The notes under the pieces were generated by a model. It was not told the origin of the DNA. It ran no database searches and was given only the letters and a program-made list of their open reading frames with translations. Source: Ruania halotolerans (lineage in GTDB: Bacteria; Actinomycetota; Actinomycetes; Actinomycetales; Beutenbergiaceae). Taken from it: a stretch of DNA of 64,000 nt. The position numbers and the translations under genes are program-made. The DNA lies in the NCBI RefSeq assembly GCF_021049285.1, contig NZ_CP088017.1:372001-436000 (forward strand). The letters run 5' to 3'. Every line of letters begins with the position of its first letter. The stretch's first letter is position 1. This document shows positions 35,379 through 44,000 of the stretch, one piece after another.

Positions 35379-36418
35379 GCGATGTGAGCGCCTCAGTACA
35401 GGCTCGGCTTGACGCGTTCTTCGCCGCCCGGGCGGCCGCGATGGCCGAGCGGGGCGCGGCAGATCTGTGGGCGGCGTTGCGGGCCGCGTGTACAGGCGGC
35501 AAGCGGCTCCGGCCACGATTGGTGGAGGCGGGCGCTGGTGCGTGCGGTGGCGCACCGTCAGATCGGGTGGCCTTCGTAGGTGCGGCGGTCGAGCTCTTGC
35601 ATACGGCGTTCGTGGTGCACGATGACGTGATCGACGGTGATCTGGTGCGTCGCGGTCGCCCGAATGTGGCGGGAACGTTCATGGCTGCTGCCGTCCGCGA
35701 GGGGATTGCGCAGGGGCGGGCCAGGCGTTACGGCGATGCTGCCGGGATCATCGCCGGCGATCTGGCACTCGCCGGCGCCGTGCGGCTCGTGGCGGGTTGC
35801 GGCGGCGACCTTGCCACCGTGGACCGACTCATGGTCCTCATGGACGAGGCCCTCCTGGACAGTGCCGCCGGTGAGCTGGCCGATGTGCGCTACAGCCTCG
35901 GGCAGGCGGCCGAGATTCCCGAGATCTTGCGCATGGATGAGCTGAAGACGGCGGCCTACTCGTTCTCGCTGCCGCTGCGGGCGGGGGCTGTGCTCGCCGG
36001 CGCACTGCCCGAGGTGGTCGAGCAGGTGGGCGAGATCGGCCGTCTGCTCGGAGTTGCCTATCAGCTCCGCGATGACCTCGGCGGCATGTTCGGGGACGAG
36101 GGAAGCACTGGCAAGAGCCCGCTCTCCGATCTGCGGGAGGGTAAGCGCACGGTGCTGCTCGCGCATGCGGCCCGCACGCAGGCGTGGGAGGCACTGCGGG
36201 TGCACGTCGGCGATCCGCAGGTGGACGAGCAGGGATTGGCCACGGTGCGGCGCCTGCTCACTGAGTGTGGTGCGCGTGCGGAAGTGGAGGGCCTGGCCGC
36301 CGAGCACGAGCGCTCGGCTCGTGAGCGGGCCCTCGAGCTTGGCGCCGGTGGTACGGAGCTACTGGGTGCGGCGTGGCTCGCGCACGATCTCGCCTGGCGT
36401 ACAGAGGACGCAGCGTGA
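35375..36418 (+). CDS. crtE: Geranylgeranyl diphosphate synthase
   Basis: A 347-residue all-helical trans-prenyltransferase which condenses isopentenyl diphosphate to the C20 precursor of phytoene. The first aspartate-rich motif is HDDVIDGDLVRRGRPN. The second is YQLRDDLGGMFGDEGSTGKS, in which the usual last Asp of DDxxD is shifted. The KRLRP substrate motif is present (GGKRLRPRLVEAG). The start overlaps idi by ATGA and the end overlaps crtB by GTGA, so translation is coupled on both sides. The residues just before the first motif (VELLHTAFVVHDD) fit a GGPP rather than a long-chain synthase, together with the context. Confidence 0.95.
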   Translation: MSDVSASVQARLDAFFAARAAAMAERGAADLWAALRAACTGGKRLRPRLVEAGAGACGGAPSDRVAFVGAAVELLHTAFVVHDDVIDGDLVRRGRPNVAGTFMAAAVREGIAQGRARRYGDAAGIIAGDLALAGAVRLVAGCGGDLATVDRLMVLMDEALLDSAAGELADVRYSLGQAAEIPEILRMDELKTAAYSFSLPLRAGAVLAGALPEVVEQVGEIGRLLGVAYQLRDDLGGMFGDEGSTGKSPLSDLREGKRTVLLAHAARTQAWEALRVHVGDPQVDEQGLATVRRLLTECGARAEVEGLAAEHERSARERALELGAGGTELLGAAWLAHDLAWRTEDAA

Positions 36419-37266
36419 AGACCAGTACCACCAGCCCGCAGTACGACAGCGTGGCTCACGCCAGCGCAGGTGCAGTGATCCGCGCGTACTCCACCTCCTT
36501 CGGGTGGGCCACCGCGCTCCTCGGGGAACCGGACCGCACCCATGTGCGCACGATCTATGCGCTGGTGCGGATCGCCGATGAACTCGTGGACGATCCCGAT
36601 CCCGGGTTGCCGGTTCCCGCCCGCTCCGAACTGCTGGACTGCCTGGAACGGGACGTGCACATGGCGTTGCGCACCGGCCGCAGTGCCAACCTCGTGGTGC
36701 ACGCCTTCGCTGCCACGGCACGCCGCTACGGTATCGATACCTCGCTCGTGCAGCCGTTCTTCGACTCCATGCGCACTGACCTGCACACCACGCGCCACAA
36801 CCAGGACGGTTTGGACACGTACGTCCACGGTTCCGCTGAGGTGGTCGGACTCATGTGCCTGAAGGTGTTCACCGATTGTGATGCCGGCGCGTATCAACGC
36901 CTGGCTCACGGTGCCGCGCGGCTTGGCGCCGCGTTTCAGAAGGTGAACTTCCTGCGTGACCTGGCACAGGACCGGGACACCCTGGGGCGCAGCTACTTCC
37001 CCGGAGTGGACCCGGGCCGGCTCACCGATGCCCAGCGTGATGCTCTCCTGGATGACATCGACGCGGATCTGGCCGCCGCTCAACTCGCGATCGCCGAACT
37101 GCCCACCCGGAGCCGCCGAGCGGTCTACGCAGCGCACGGATTCTTCGCCGAGCTCTCCCGGAGGCTGCGCCGCACCCCGGGCGCCGAGATCGGGCAGGTG
37201 CGCGTTCGGGTGCCGGATGCGGTCAAGGCCAGGATCGTCCTGACGGCGATGGGGCGCCGCAGATGA
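36415..37266 (+). CDS. crtB: Phytoene synthase
   Basis: A 283-residue squalene/phytoene synthase that joins two GGPP molecules to the C40 phytoene. Both diphosphate-binding DxxxD motifs are visible: IADELVDDPD and FLRDLAQDRDTLGRSYFP. Translation starts at GTG 36415 inside the end of crtE (GTGA overlap). The longer in-frame extension to 36373 lies entirely in crtE and is rejected. The protein is soluble or peripheral at the membrane. It ends in a 4-bp overlap with crtI. Confidence 0.95.
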   Translation: MKTSTTSPQYDSVAHASAGAVIRAYSTSFGWATALLGEPDRTHVRTIYALVRIADELVDDPDPGLPVPARSELLDCLERDVHMALRTGRSANLVVHAFAATARRYGIDTSLVQPFFDSMRTDLHTTRHNQDGLDTYVHGSAEVVGLMCLKVFTDCDAGAYQRLAHGAARLGAAFQKVNFLRDLAQDRDTLGRSYFPGVDPGRLTDAQRDALLDDIDADLAAAQLAIAELPTRSRRAVYAAHGFFAELSRRLRRTPGAEIGQVRVRVPDAVKARIVLTAMGRRR

Positions 37267-38912
37267 GTGGCGTGGCATCCACTGGCACCGATGCAGGGCA
37301 GCGGCGTACCGCCGTCGTGATCGGTGGCGGTATCGCGGGCCTGGCCACTGCGTGCCTGCTGGCCGCGGATGGACACGAGGTCCATGTGATGGAACGGCAC
37401 GCCGAGTTCGGCGGGCGCGCCGGATCCTGGGCGGCGGAGGGTTTCCGGTTCGACACCGGGCCCTCCTGGTACCTGATGCCGGAGGTATTCGCGCACTTCT
37501 TTGCGCTGCTCGGTCGAGACGTGCAGGACGTGCTGGACCTGCACACGCTCGACCCCGCCTATCGGGTGTTCCTCGAGGGTGAGGCGGAGCCGATGCAGGT
37601 GTCGGCCGATCTCGAACGGAACGTTGCGATGTTCGAGGCGCGGGAACCGGGAGCCGGGCAGCGGCTTCGGCGCCACCTGGTCTCGGCGGCGCGCACCGAG
37701 GCGATGGCCCGGCGCCGCTTCCTCTACTCCACCTTTGCCCATCCGACGGCGTTGCTCACACCCGATGTTCTCCGCCAGTCCCACCGTCTGGCACCGCTGC
37801 TGTTGAGGTCGCTGCAGACGATGGTGGCCGCGCGCTTCCGGGACAACGGCCTGCGCCAGCTGCTCGGCTACCCCGCCGTGTTCCTGGGCACGAGTCCGAA
37901 GCGTGCGCCCAGCATGTACCACCTGATGAGCGCGCTGGATATGACCGGCGGGGTGCAGTATCCGATGGGCGGATTCACTGCCCTGATCGAGGCGATCGCC
38001 GAGATGGCCGCCGACCACGGCGTGCACCTGCACACGGGGTGCGAGGTTACGGCGGTGACGACGATGCCAGGCCCGCGTCGCACTCGTCGCCGAGCACGGG
38101 TGACCGGCGTGAAGTACGTCTCCCGCGGATTGCGCCGCCATCAAGAGGCCGATGTGGTGGTGGGAGCTGGGGACCTGCATCACCTGGAGACCCGACTGCT
38201 GCCCGAAGAACTGCAGACCTATCCGGAGCGGTGGTGGGCGCATCGCGATCCGGGGCCGGGTGGGGTGCTTGCGTACCTCGGGGTCCGTGGCGAGCTCCCG
38301 GAGCTGGCGCACCACTCACTGTTCTTCTCCGAGGACTGGGACGCCACCTTCGGGGCGATCCACGCCGGGCGCGTGCCTGATCAGCCCTCGGTGTACGTGT
38401 GCCGGCCCTCGGCCTCAGACCCCGGTGTCGCGCCTCCCGGACACGAGAACCTGTTCGTCCTGATCCCGGTGGGCGCCGACCCGGAACTCGGTCGTGGCGG
38501 GCTGTCCGGGGGCGGTTCACCCGCCGTGGAGCAACTGGTGGACCGCACCATCGACCAGATCGCCTCCTGGGCTCAGGTACCGGACCTCGCCGGGCGCATC
38601 GTGCTCCGCCGCACTGCCGGCCCGGGGGACTTCGCGGCCGATCTGCACGCGTGGCGCGGCAGCATGCTCGGCCCGGCGCATACGCTGCGCCAGAGCGCGA
38701 TGTTCCGTGCTGGCAACGTCTCCCGGCGCGTCGAGGGGCTCTACTACGCCGGCTCAGGCACGATCCCCGGTGTCGGACTGCCGATGTGCCTGATCAGTGC
38801 GGAGCTGGTGATCAAGCGACTGCGCGGGGATACCAGCACCGGTCCGCTCCCCGAGCCGGTCACCGGCGGTGGCGTCCGGGGCACGGGCGCCACCATGATG
38901 GGCCCACGATGA
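37263..38912 (+). CDS. crtI: Phytoene desaturase
   Basis: A 549-residue FAD enzyme that desaturates phytoene stepwise to lycopene. The N-terminal dinucleotide fold reads VVIGGGIAGLATACLLAADG followed by GGRAGSW. The C-terminal carotenoid-desaturase signature is YYAGSGTIPGVGLPMCLISAELV. Length is normal for bacterial CrtI (about 490-550). It has 4-bp overlaps at both ends with crtB and crtYe. It probably acts at the membrane with the next three, membrane-embedded, enzymes. Confidence 0.95.
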   Translation: MSGVASTGTDAGQRRTAVVIGGGIAGLATACLLAADGHEVHVMERHAEFGGRAGSWAAEGFRFDTGPSWYLMPEVFAHFFALLGRDVQDVLDLHTLDPAYRVFLEGEAEPMQVSADLERNVAMFEAREPGAGQRLRRHLVSAARTEAMARRRFLYSTFAHPTALLTPDVLRQSHRLAPLLLRSLQTMVAARFRDNGLRQLLGYPAVFLGTSPKRAPSMYHLMSALDMTGGVQYPMGGFTALIEAIAEMAADHGVHLHTGCEVTAVTTMPGPRRTRRRARVTGVKYVSRGLRRHQEADVVVGAGDLHHLETRLLPEELQTYPERWWAHRDPGPGGVLAYLGVRGELPELAHHSLFFSEDWDATFGAIHAGRVPDQPSVYVCRPSASDPGVAPPGHENLFVLIPVGADPELGRGGLSGGGSPAVEQLVDRTIDQIASWAQVPDLAGRIVLRRTAGPGDFAADLHAWRGSMLGPAHTLRQSAMFRAGNVSRRVEGLYYAGSGTIPGVGLPMCLISAELVIKRLRGDTSTGPLPEPVTGGGVRGTGATMMGPR

Positions 38913-39262
38913 CCCGATGGATCTACCTGGCCACGCTGCTCGTGCCGCTGGTGTGCCTGCTGGTGATGGATGCCCGGTGGCGCCTGGCGTTCTGGCACGC
39001 CCCGGGCCGGGCCGCGTTCACGGTCATCGGAGCGGGTGCCGTCTTCCTGGTGTGGGACGTGGTCGCCATCAGTGCCGGCTTCTATCACCGCGGCGGCAGT
39101 GCGGCGATGACCGGCCTGGAGGTGCTCCCGGAACTGCCGATCGAGGAACTCGTCTTCATCACTTTCCTCTGCTATCTCGCACTCATCGTCTTCCGACTGC
39201 TCGGGCGCTCGCGGATCGCCGCCGGGGAGCCTGGGCGCAATCTGGATCAGGGGCGGGCATGA
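38909..39262 (+). CDS. crtYe: C50 carotenoid cyclase subunit (CrtYe-like)
   Basis: A 117-residue protein with three membrane helices of the lycopene cyclase domain family. The motif PELPIEELVFITFLCYLAL carries the conserved acidic P-x-E-E pair. In C. glutamicum CrtYe and CrtYf form a heterodimer making epsilon rings on flavuxanthin; in Micrococcus CrtYg and CrtYh make gamma rings. Sequence alone does not tell which ring is formed here, so the symbol follows the Corynebacterium usage. It overlaps crtI and crtYf by ATGA. Confidence 0.88.
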   Translation: MTRWIYLATLLVPLVCLLVMDARWRLAFWHAPGRAAFTVIGAGAVFLVWDVVAISAGFYHRGGSAAMTGLEVLPELPIEELVFITFLCYLALIVFRLLGRSRIAAGEPGRNLDQGRA

Positions 39263-39588
39263 CCTACCTCAGCCTCGCCGTCGTGGTGCTCCTCGCGGCC
39301 GGCCTGTTCGCCCTAGTGGTGCACCGGCGGCGTGGGCCGTGGGCCCGGGTCGCCGTGCTCGCGCTGGTGCTCGTGGCGCTGACGGCCGTCTTCGACAATG
39401 TGATGATCGCTGCCGATCTGTTCGGCTACGCCGCCGAGCACACGGCCGGGGTGTGGATCGGCCTGGCACCGATCGAGGACTTCGCCTGGCCGCTGGTGGC
39501 GGCGTTGCTCGTGCCGGCGCTGTGGGTGGTGACGGGCCGAGTGGCCGGTGCACGCAGTCGCCGCGAGGCCACGGAGGACGGCCGATGA
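39259..39588 (+). CDS. crtYf: C50 carotenoid cyclase subunit (CrtYf-like)
   Basis: A 109-residue partner of CrtYe with three membrane helices and the motif GVWIGLAPIEDFAWPLVAALL, where the acidic P-I-E-D pair corresponds to the P-E-E of the other subunit. The two subunits together equal one fused cyclase. It overlaps crtYe and crtEb by 4 bp. The Arg-rich C-terminus (GARSRREATEDGR) is probably cytoplasmic. Confidence 0.88.
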   Translation: MTYLSLAVVVLLAAGLFALVVHRRRGPWARVAVLALVLVALTAVFDNVMIAADLFGYAAEHTAGVWIGLAPIEDFAWPLVAALLVPALWVVTGRVAGARSRREATEDGR

Positions 39589-40490
39589 CCGCGACTGCTG
39601 CTGCGCCGTCGCCGTGGCGGCACGTGCTCGCTTCCTCCCGCCCGATCAGCTGGATCAACACCGCCTACCCTTTTGCGGCGGCGTATCTGCTCGCCGGGGG
39701 CGGCATGGATGCGCGGCTGCTGATCGGCTCGTTGTTCTTCCTGGTGCCGTACAACCTGCTGATGTACGGCCTGAACGACGTGTGGGACTACGAGTCCGAC
39801 CTGCACAATCCCCGCAAGGGGGGCGTGCACGGGGTGGTCCTGGACCGCCGGCTGCACCGCACCACTGTGGTGGCCGCTGTGGCGAGTTCGGTCCCGTTCG
39901 TGCTGGCGCTGGCCCTGCTCGGCTCGCCCAGCGCGACGGCGGTACTCGCCGTGAGCGTGTTCGCCGTGGTGGCGTATTCCGCGCCCAGGCTGAGGTTCAA
40001 GGAACGTCCCGTGCTGGACTCGGTCACGTCGGCCACGCACTTCGTCAGCCCTGCCGTCTACGGGCTGGCGCTGAGTGGGGCGCCGGTGAGTGCGGTGGCG
40101 ATGATGACGCTGCTGGCGTTCTTCGCCTGGTCGATGGCGTCCCACGCGTTCGGTGCCGTGCAGGATGTGAACGCCGACCGCGCCGGGAGGATCGCCTCGA
40201 TCGCGACCTGGGCGGGAGCAGCGGTCACCGTGCGCTTCGCGCTCGCCCTGTACCTGCTCTCCGCGGCGCTGCTGGTGGTGGCCGGGTGGCCGTGGTGGCC
40301 GCTGGCGGTCCTTGCCGTGCCCTACCTGCTCTCGACCATGCCGTACGTGCGGCTGGCCGAGAGCGAGGCAGAGCGGGCGACGGCAGGGTGGCGAAGGTTC
40401 CTGTGGCTGAACCCGGTGATCGGATTCCTGCTGACGCAGTACCTGCTGTGGGTGGCGCCGGGACCGCTCACTGCGGCGGTTGGCCCCTGA
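39585..40490 (+). CDS. crtEb: Lycopene elongase, UbiA-type prenyltransferase
   Basis: A 301-residue polytopic membrane protein of the UbiA family. The first aspartate motif is NDVWDYESDLHNPRKGG (N/D-x-x-x-D-x-x-x-D) and the second lies in AVQDVNADRAGRIAS. In C50 carotenoid producers this enzyme adds two C5 units to lycopene, giving flavuxanthin-type intermediates, which CrtYe/CrtYf cyclise. It is the last gene of the operon and starts in a 4-bp overlap with crtYf. It ends 21 bp from a convergent DUF6458 gene. Confidence 0.92.
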   Translation: MTATAAAPSPWRHVLASSRPISWINTAYPFAAAYLLAGGGMDARLLIGSLFFLVPYNLLMYGLNDVWDYESDLHNPRKGGVHGVVLDRRLHRTTVVAAVASSVPFVLALALLGSPSATAVLAVSVFAVVAYSAPRLRFKERPVLDSVTSATHFVSPAVYGLALSGAPVSAVAMMTLLAFFAWSMASHAFGAVQDVNADRAGRIASIATWAGAAVTVRFALALYLLSAALLVVAGWPWWPLAVLAVPYLLSTMPYVRLAESEAERATAGWRRFLWLNPVIGFLLTQYLLWVAPGPLTAAVGP

Positions 40491-40511
40491 GGGGTAGGTT
40501 GGCCGCGCGCC

Positions 40512-40751
40512 TCACAGCTCCCGGCGGCGTTCCTCGGGCGGAAGGCCGGTCTCGCGGTGTTCCACGGTGGCGGTGTGCGCGGTCCGGTTGCGCTGTGCGT
40601 TCACGACGATCGCCAGGATGAGCGCGAGTACGCCGGCTCCCATGCAGATGTAGCCGATCACGGTCAGGTCGATCGCGTCGAAGCTGTCCCGCACGCCGAA
40701 TGCCATGATCGCGCCGACGACGAGCAGGAAGATTCCTCCTCCGATACCCAT
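40512..40751 (-). CDS. DUF6458-like small membrane protein
   Basis: A 79-residue protein with two membrane helices: MGIGGGIFLLVVGAIMAFGV and LTVIGYICMGAGVLALILAI. A charged cytoplasmic tail ends in PPEERRREL. This matches small actinobacterial DUF6458 proteins of unknown role. ATG 40751 is chosen because GAGAGG lies 9 bp before it and family members begin with MGIGG; ATG 40760 abuts the ribosome binding site and is unlikely. It is convergent with crtEb. Confidence 0.82.
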   Translation of the reverse strand: MGIGGGIFLLVVGAIMAFGVRDSFDAIDLTVIGYICMGAGVLALILAIVVNAQRNRTAHTATVEHRETGLPPEERRREL

Positions 40752-41057
40752 GATGACCATCCTCTCCGGCACCTCTCGGCGCCATTTCAGACCATCGTTG
40801 CGGATCGAGGGCCTCCTCGCATCCGCTAGGTAGCGCGCTCAATCCTCGCGCGCATGAGAAGCCCGCCGTGATCGACCGACGGAGGAGGGTGGATCGCCAT
40901 ATCCCACGATCGTGAACAGGAACTAGATGCGGCAGGGTGAATCGGGGGTGAAGTGGGGGTGAAGTTCGCTGAATCGATGGAATCAGTGGTTGCGCTCTGT
41001 CAATGTTCCTGGTTGAGGCGTGCTTTGCGCTTTCCGAGAATCCCGGGGGAGTTCCCA
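40752..41057. other. 306-bp control region before the DUF11 surface protein
   Basis: No gene was recognised. It holds the divergent leader of the DUF6458 gene, the three-unit TTCACC array at 40936-40963 and the binding site GGGGGAG before ATG 41058. No convincing -35/-10 pair was found; TTGCGC at 40990 is a possible -35. Confidence 0.6.
40936..40963 (-). promoter_or_regulatory. PHO-box-like triple repeat (TTCACC, exact 11-bp period)
   Basis: GGTGAA occurs at 40936, 40947 and 40958. On the complement strand this reads TTCACC-N5 three times with an 11-bp period, and the middle and right units share CTTCACCCCC. PhoP/RegX3 boxes of actinobacteria are GTTCACC direct repeats with the same 11-bp period. 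Confidence 0.5.
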
Positions 41058-44000
41058 ATGAGTACACCTGTTCCGCTACGCGCCAACGTGCTCCGCACCA
41101 CGGTGGCCTTTGTGACGGCGGCCCTGGTCGCGTTGACCACTCTTGTTGTCGCGTCTCCTGCGATGGCGGCGCCGGTGTACGAGATCACCGCGCGCTGGGC
41201 GCAGGACACGCCGGAGACTGTGGCCAGTGGGGACGTGGTCACGGCGGAGTGGCGGGTCAACGTCAACGATGACGCTGCGGCACCCTCGAATGAGCCCGTC
41301 GACAACGTGAACTTCACCCTCACTCTGGAGAACGGTGCCTTCGCGTCTCTGCCGGATTCCTGCGTAACGGGTGGAACTCCCGAGTCCTCGATCTCCGACG
41401 ACGGGCGAACCCTGGTCTGCAACCTCGGCACTCAGGACCAAGGGTCCGCTCACGTGCTCCAGACTGCGATCCGAGCGGATGGCGAGACCGGGTCGCAGCT
41501 AAGCGCATCGGGGACCATCGACGGGCAGGCGGCGGAGCTGCCACCGATCGAGATCGTGAACGAGTTCGGCATGGATATCCGCTGGGAGTCGGCCGTCACG
41601 GGCGTGACGTACGGCGACACCTACGTCGATGCGTCCTTCCAGTGGACGCTTTCGCTCGACGACGGCAGTGACCCGGGACCGGACACGGTGACCTACACCC
41701 TCGACGTGGGTGCGGCCAACGGTGCTGCCGTCTCTGTTGCACCTGCCGCATGTTCTGCATTCACCAGCGGCGTGGCCAGCGGTCACCCGTGGTCCGGAGG
41801 CGATCATCCGGCGGAGCAAATGACGTCCTTCGTCGATTCGTGCACGTTGACGCCGACGGCGACTCCTGGAGTCTTCACCCTGACGCTCAGTGGCATCGAC
41901 TACAGCGCCCTCGAGGCCCCCACGACGGATTCGGCCGGTCAGCCGCTGCCCGCGGACCGGGCAGCGGTCGCCTCCGGTTCTGTGCACTTCCGCGTCGCAG
42001 GCACCGGCAACAACTCGATGACGCTTGAGTCGGATGCGCCGACGTACACCTCGCCCCTCGGCGGGTCCGCTCAGGACGACCCGGCCAATAACAGTTCGGC
42101 CCGGACCTGGGTGACCGGTGGCTGGAGCAGCGCCTGGCGACCGGAGGCCACAGGTTATACAACCCCGTCGTGGTGGAGCGACCAATTCCGGGTCTCGCCC
42201 GGTGCTGCGGTCGAGTCCGTGGTGGCTGGCCAGTGGACGTCCGCGGATCCGGATGCGATCTTCGGACAGTGCGTGGTCATGGACACGCAATTCGTGACCT
42301 ATGAGTCCGCGTCGTTGCTGCTCAACTGGGAAGGCGATCCGGTACCGGGGGCGACCCTCGAGTACTACGTCGGTGCCGACGCGCTGGTCGACCCCACCAG
42401 CGGGTCGTACGACCCGAACGCGTTCGAATGTGGCGATGACCCAGGCGGCTGGACGACAACGGAGCCTGCGGACCCCGCGGCCGTCAAGGCAGTCCGCGCG
42501 ACCTACCCGTACTCGGCGATGACCGGCGCCACGCGCACAACCCTCAATGTGCGCCAGGAGATCAACGACGACACCCCGATCGGGCAGGACGTCTGGCAGT
42601 GGGGCGCGGCCTACATCAACGGCGCATGGCAGCACCCCAGCCGAAGCATGGACCCGGCCGATAGCGGCTCGGGCCCGCTCACCCCGGACGCCCGGTACCC
42701 CTTCCTCGGCAACGGCCGCGACATCGTGCGGATCATCGGTGTGACCCCTGCCGTGGAGAAGAGCGCCGATCGATCGGTGGTGCGTGCCGGGGAGCCAGCG
42801 ACGTACACGCTGACGTACTCGGCGAACGGAGCCGGTGCGGTGCCGGAGACGGTGGACGACTTCGAGCTGATCGACACACTCCCCGACGGCATGACCTATG
42901 TTCCGGGCTCGGCCTCCCCCGAGCCGACGATGACGACCGACGCCGAGGGCCGGCAGGTGCTGACGTGGTCGTTGGATGGTGTTCCTACGAATACGCAGGT
43001 GCCGCTGACCTATCAGGCCGTCGCTGATGCATCGGTTGAGCCAGGCGAGGTACTGGCGAACACCGTGACGAGCTCCGTTGCGGGCGAGACCTCCACTCCG
43101 GCCACCGCTCAGGTGACGGTTTCGACGTCGGGTTTCACCACGATTGGTAAGAGTGCGGATGCGGCGTTCATTCCGAATCTTGATGGTGATGGTGTGGGTG
43201 AGGGTTCGTGGACGGTGACGTTGCGGTCGTTTGATCCGTTGCCGCAGGAGTACACGGACACGATCGACATCCTTCCCTTCAACGGTGATGAGCGGGGTAC
43301 CGAGTTCTCGGGTTCGTATGGGTTGACGGGTGTGGACGCGGTCGCGGGTGCGACGGTGTATTACACGACGGCGGACCCGGGAACGTTGAGTGATGATCCG
43401 GCTGAGGCCTCCAATGGTTCTGCGGGGTCGGTTGCGGGTAACACGGTGGGGTGGTCGACCACGTTCACCGCTGATGCGACTGCGGTGCGTGTGATTGGTC
43501 CGGAGTTGGTTCCGGGTGGGACGCAGCAGTTCACGGTGAATGTGGCCACTGATGGTGTGCTGGGTGGTGATGTGCTGGTCAACCGTGCGCAGGCCCGGGA
43601 TGGGCACACGGAGTTGGTGATGCGGACGTCGGCGCCGATCACGATTGCGAATTACTACTCGGCATCGCTGAAGAAGTATGTGCAGGATGCTGAGGGTGAG
43701 TGGCGTGATGCGAACACGGTGGAGGACTATCCGAGTTTCTTCGTTGGTGACACGATCCGTTACCGGATCGTGGTGGAGAACACCGGTCAGGGCACGCTCA
43801 CGGGCGTGACCGTGACCGATGATCAGCAGCCCGATCTGGGTGGGTTCGTCATCGACGAACTCGCGCCGGGGGATACGGAAACGCATGAGTTCGAGATCAT
43901 CGCCGATGCCTCCACGGGTGATGGCGTGGTCAACACGGCCTGCGCGACTGCGGATATCCCGGGTGACTCCGAGGTCCCGCCGACGATCAATTGTGATCCG

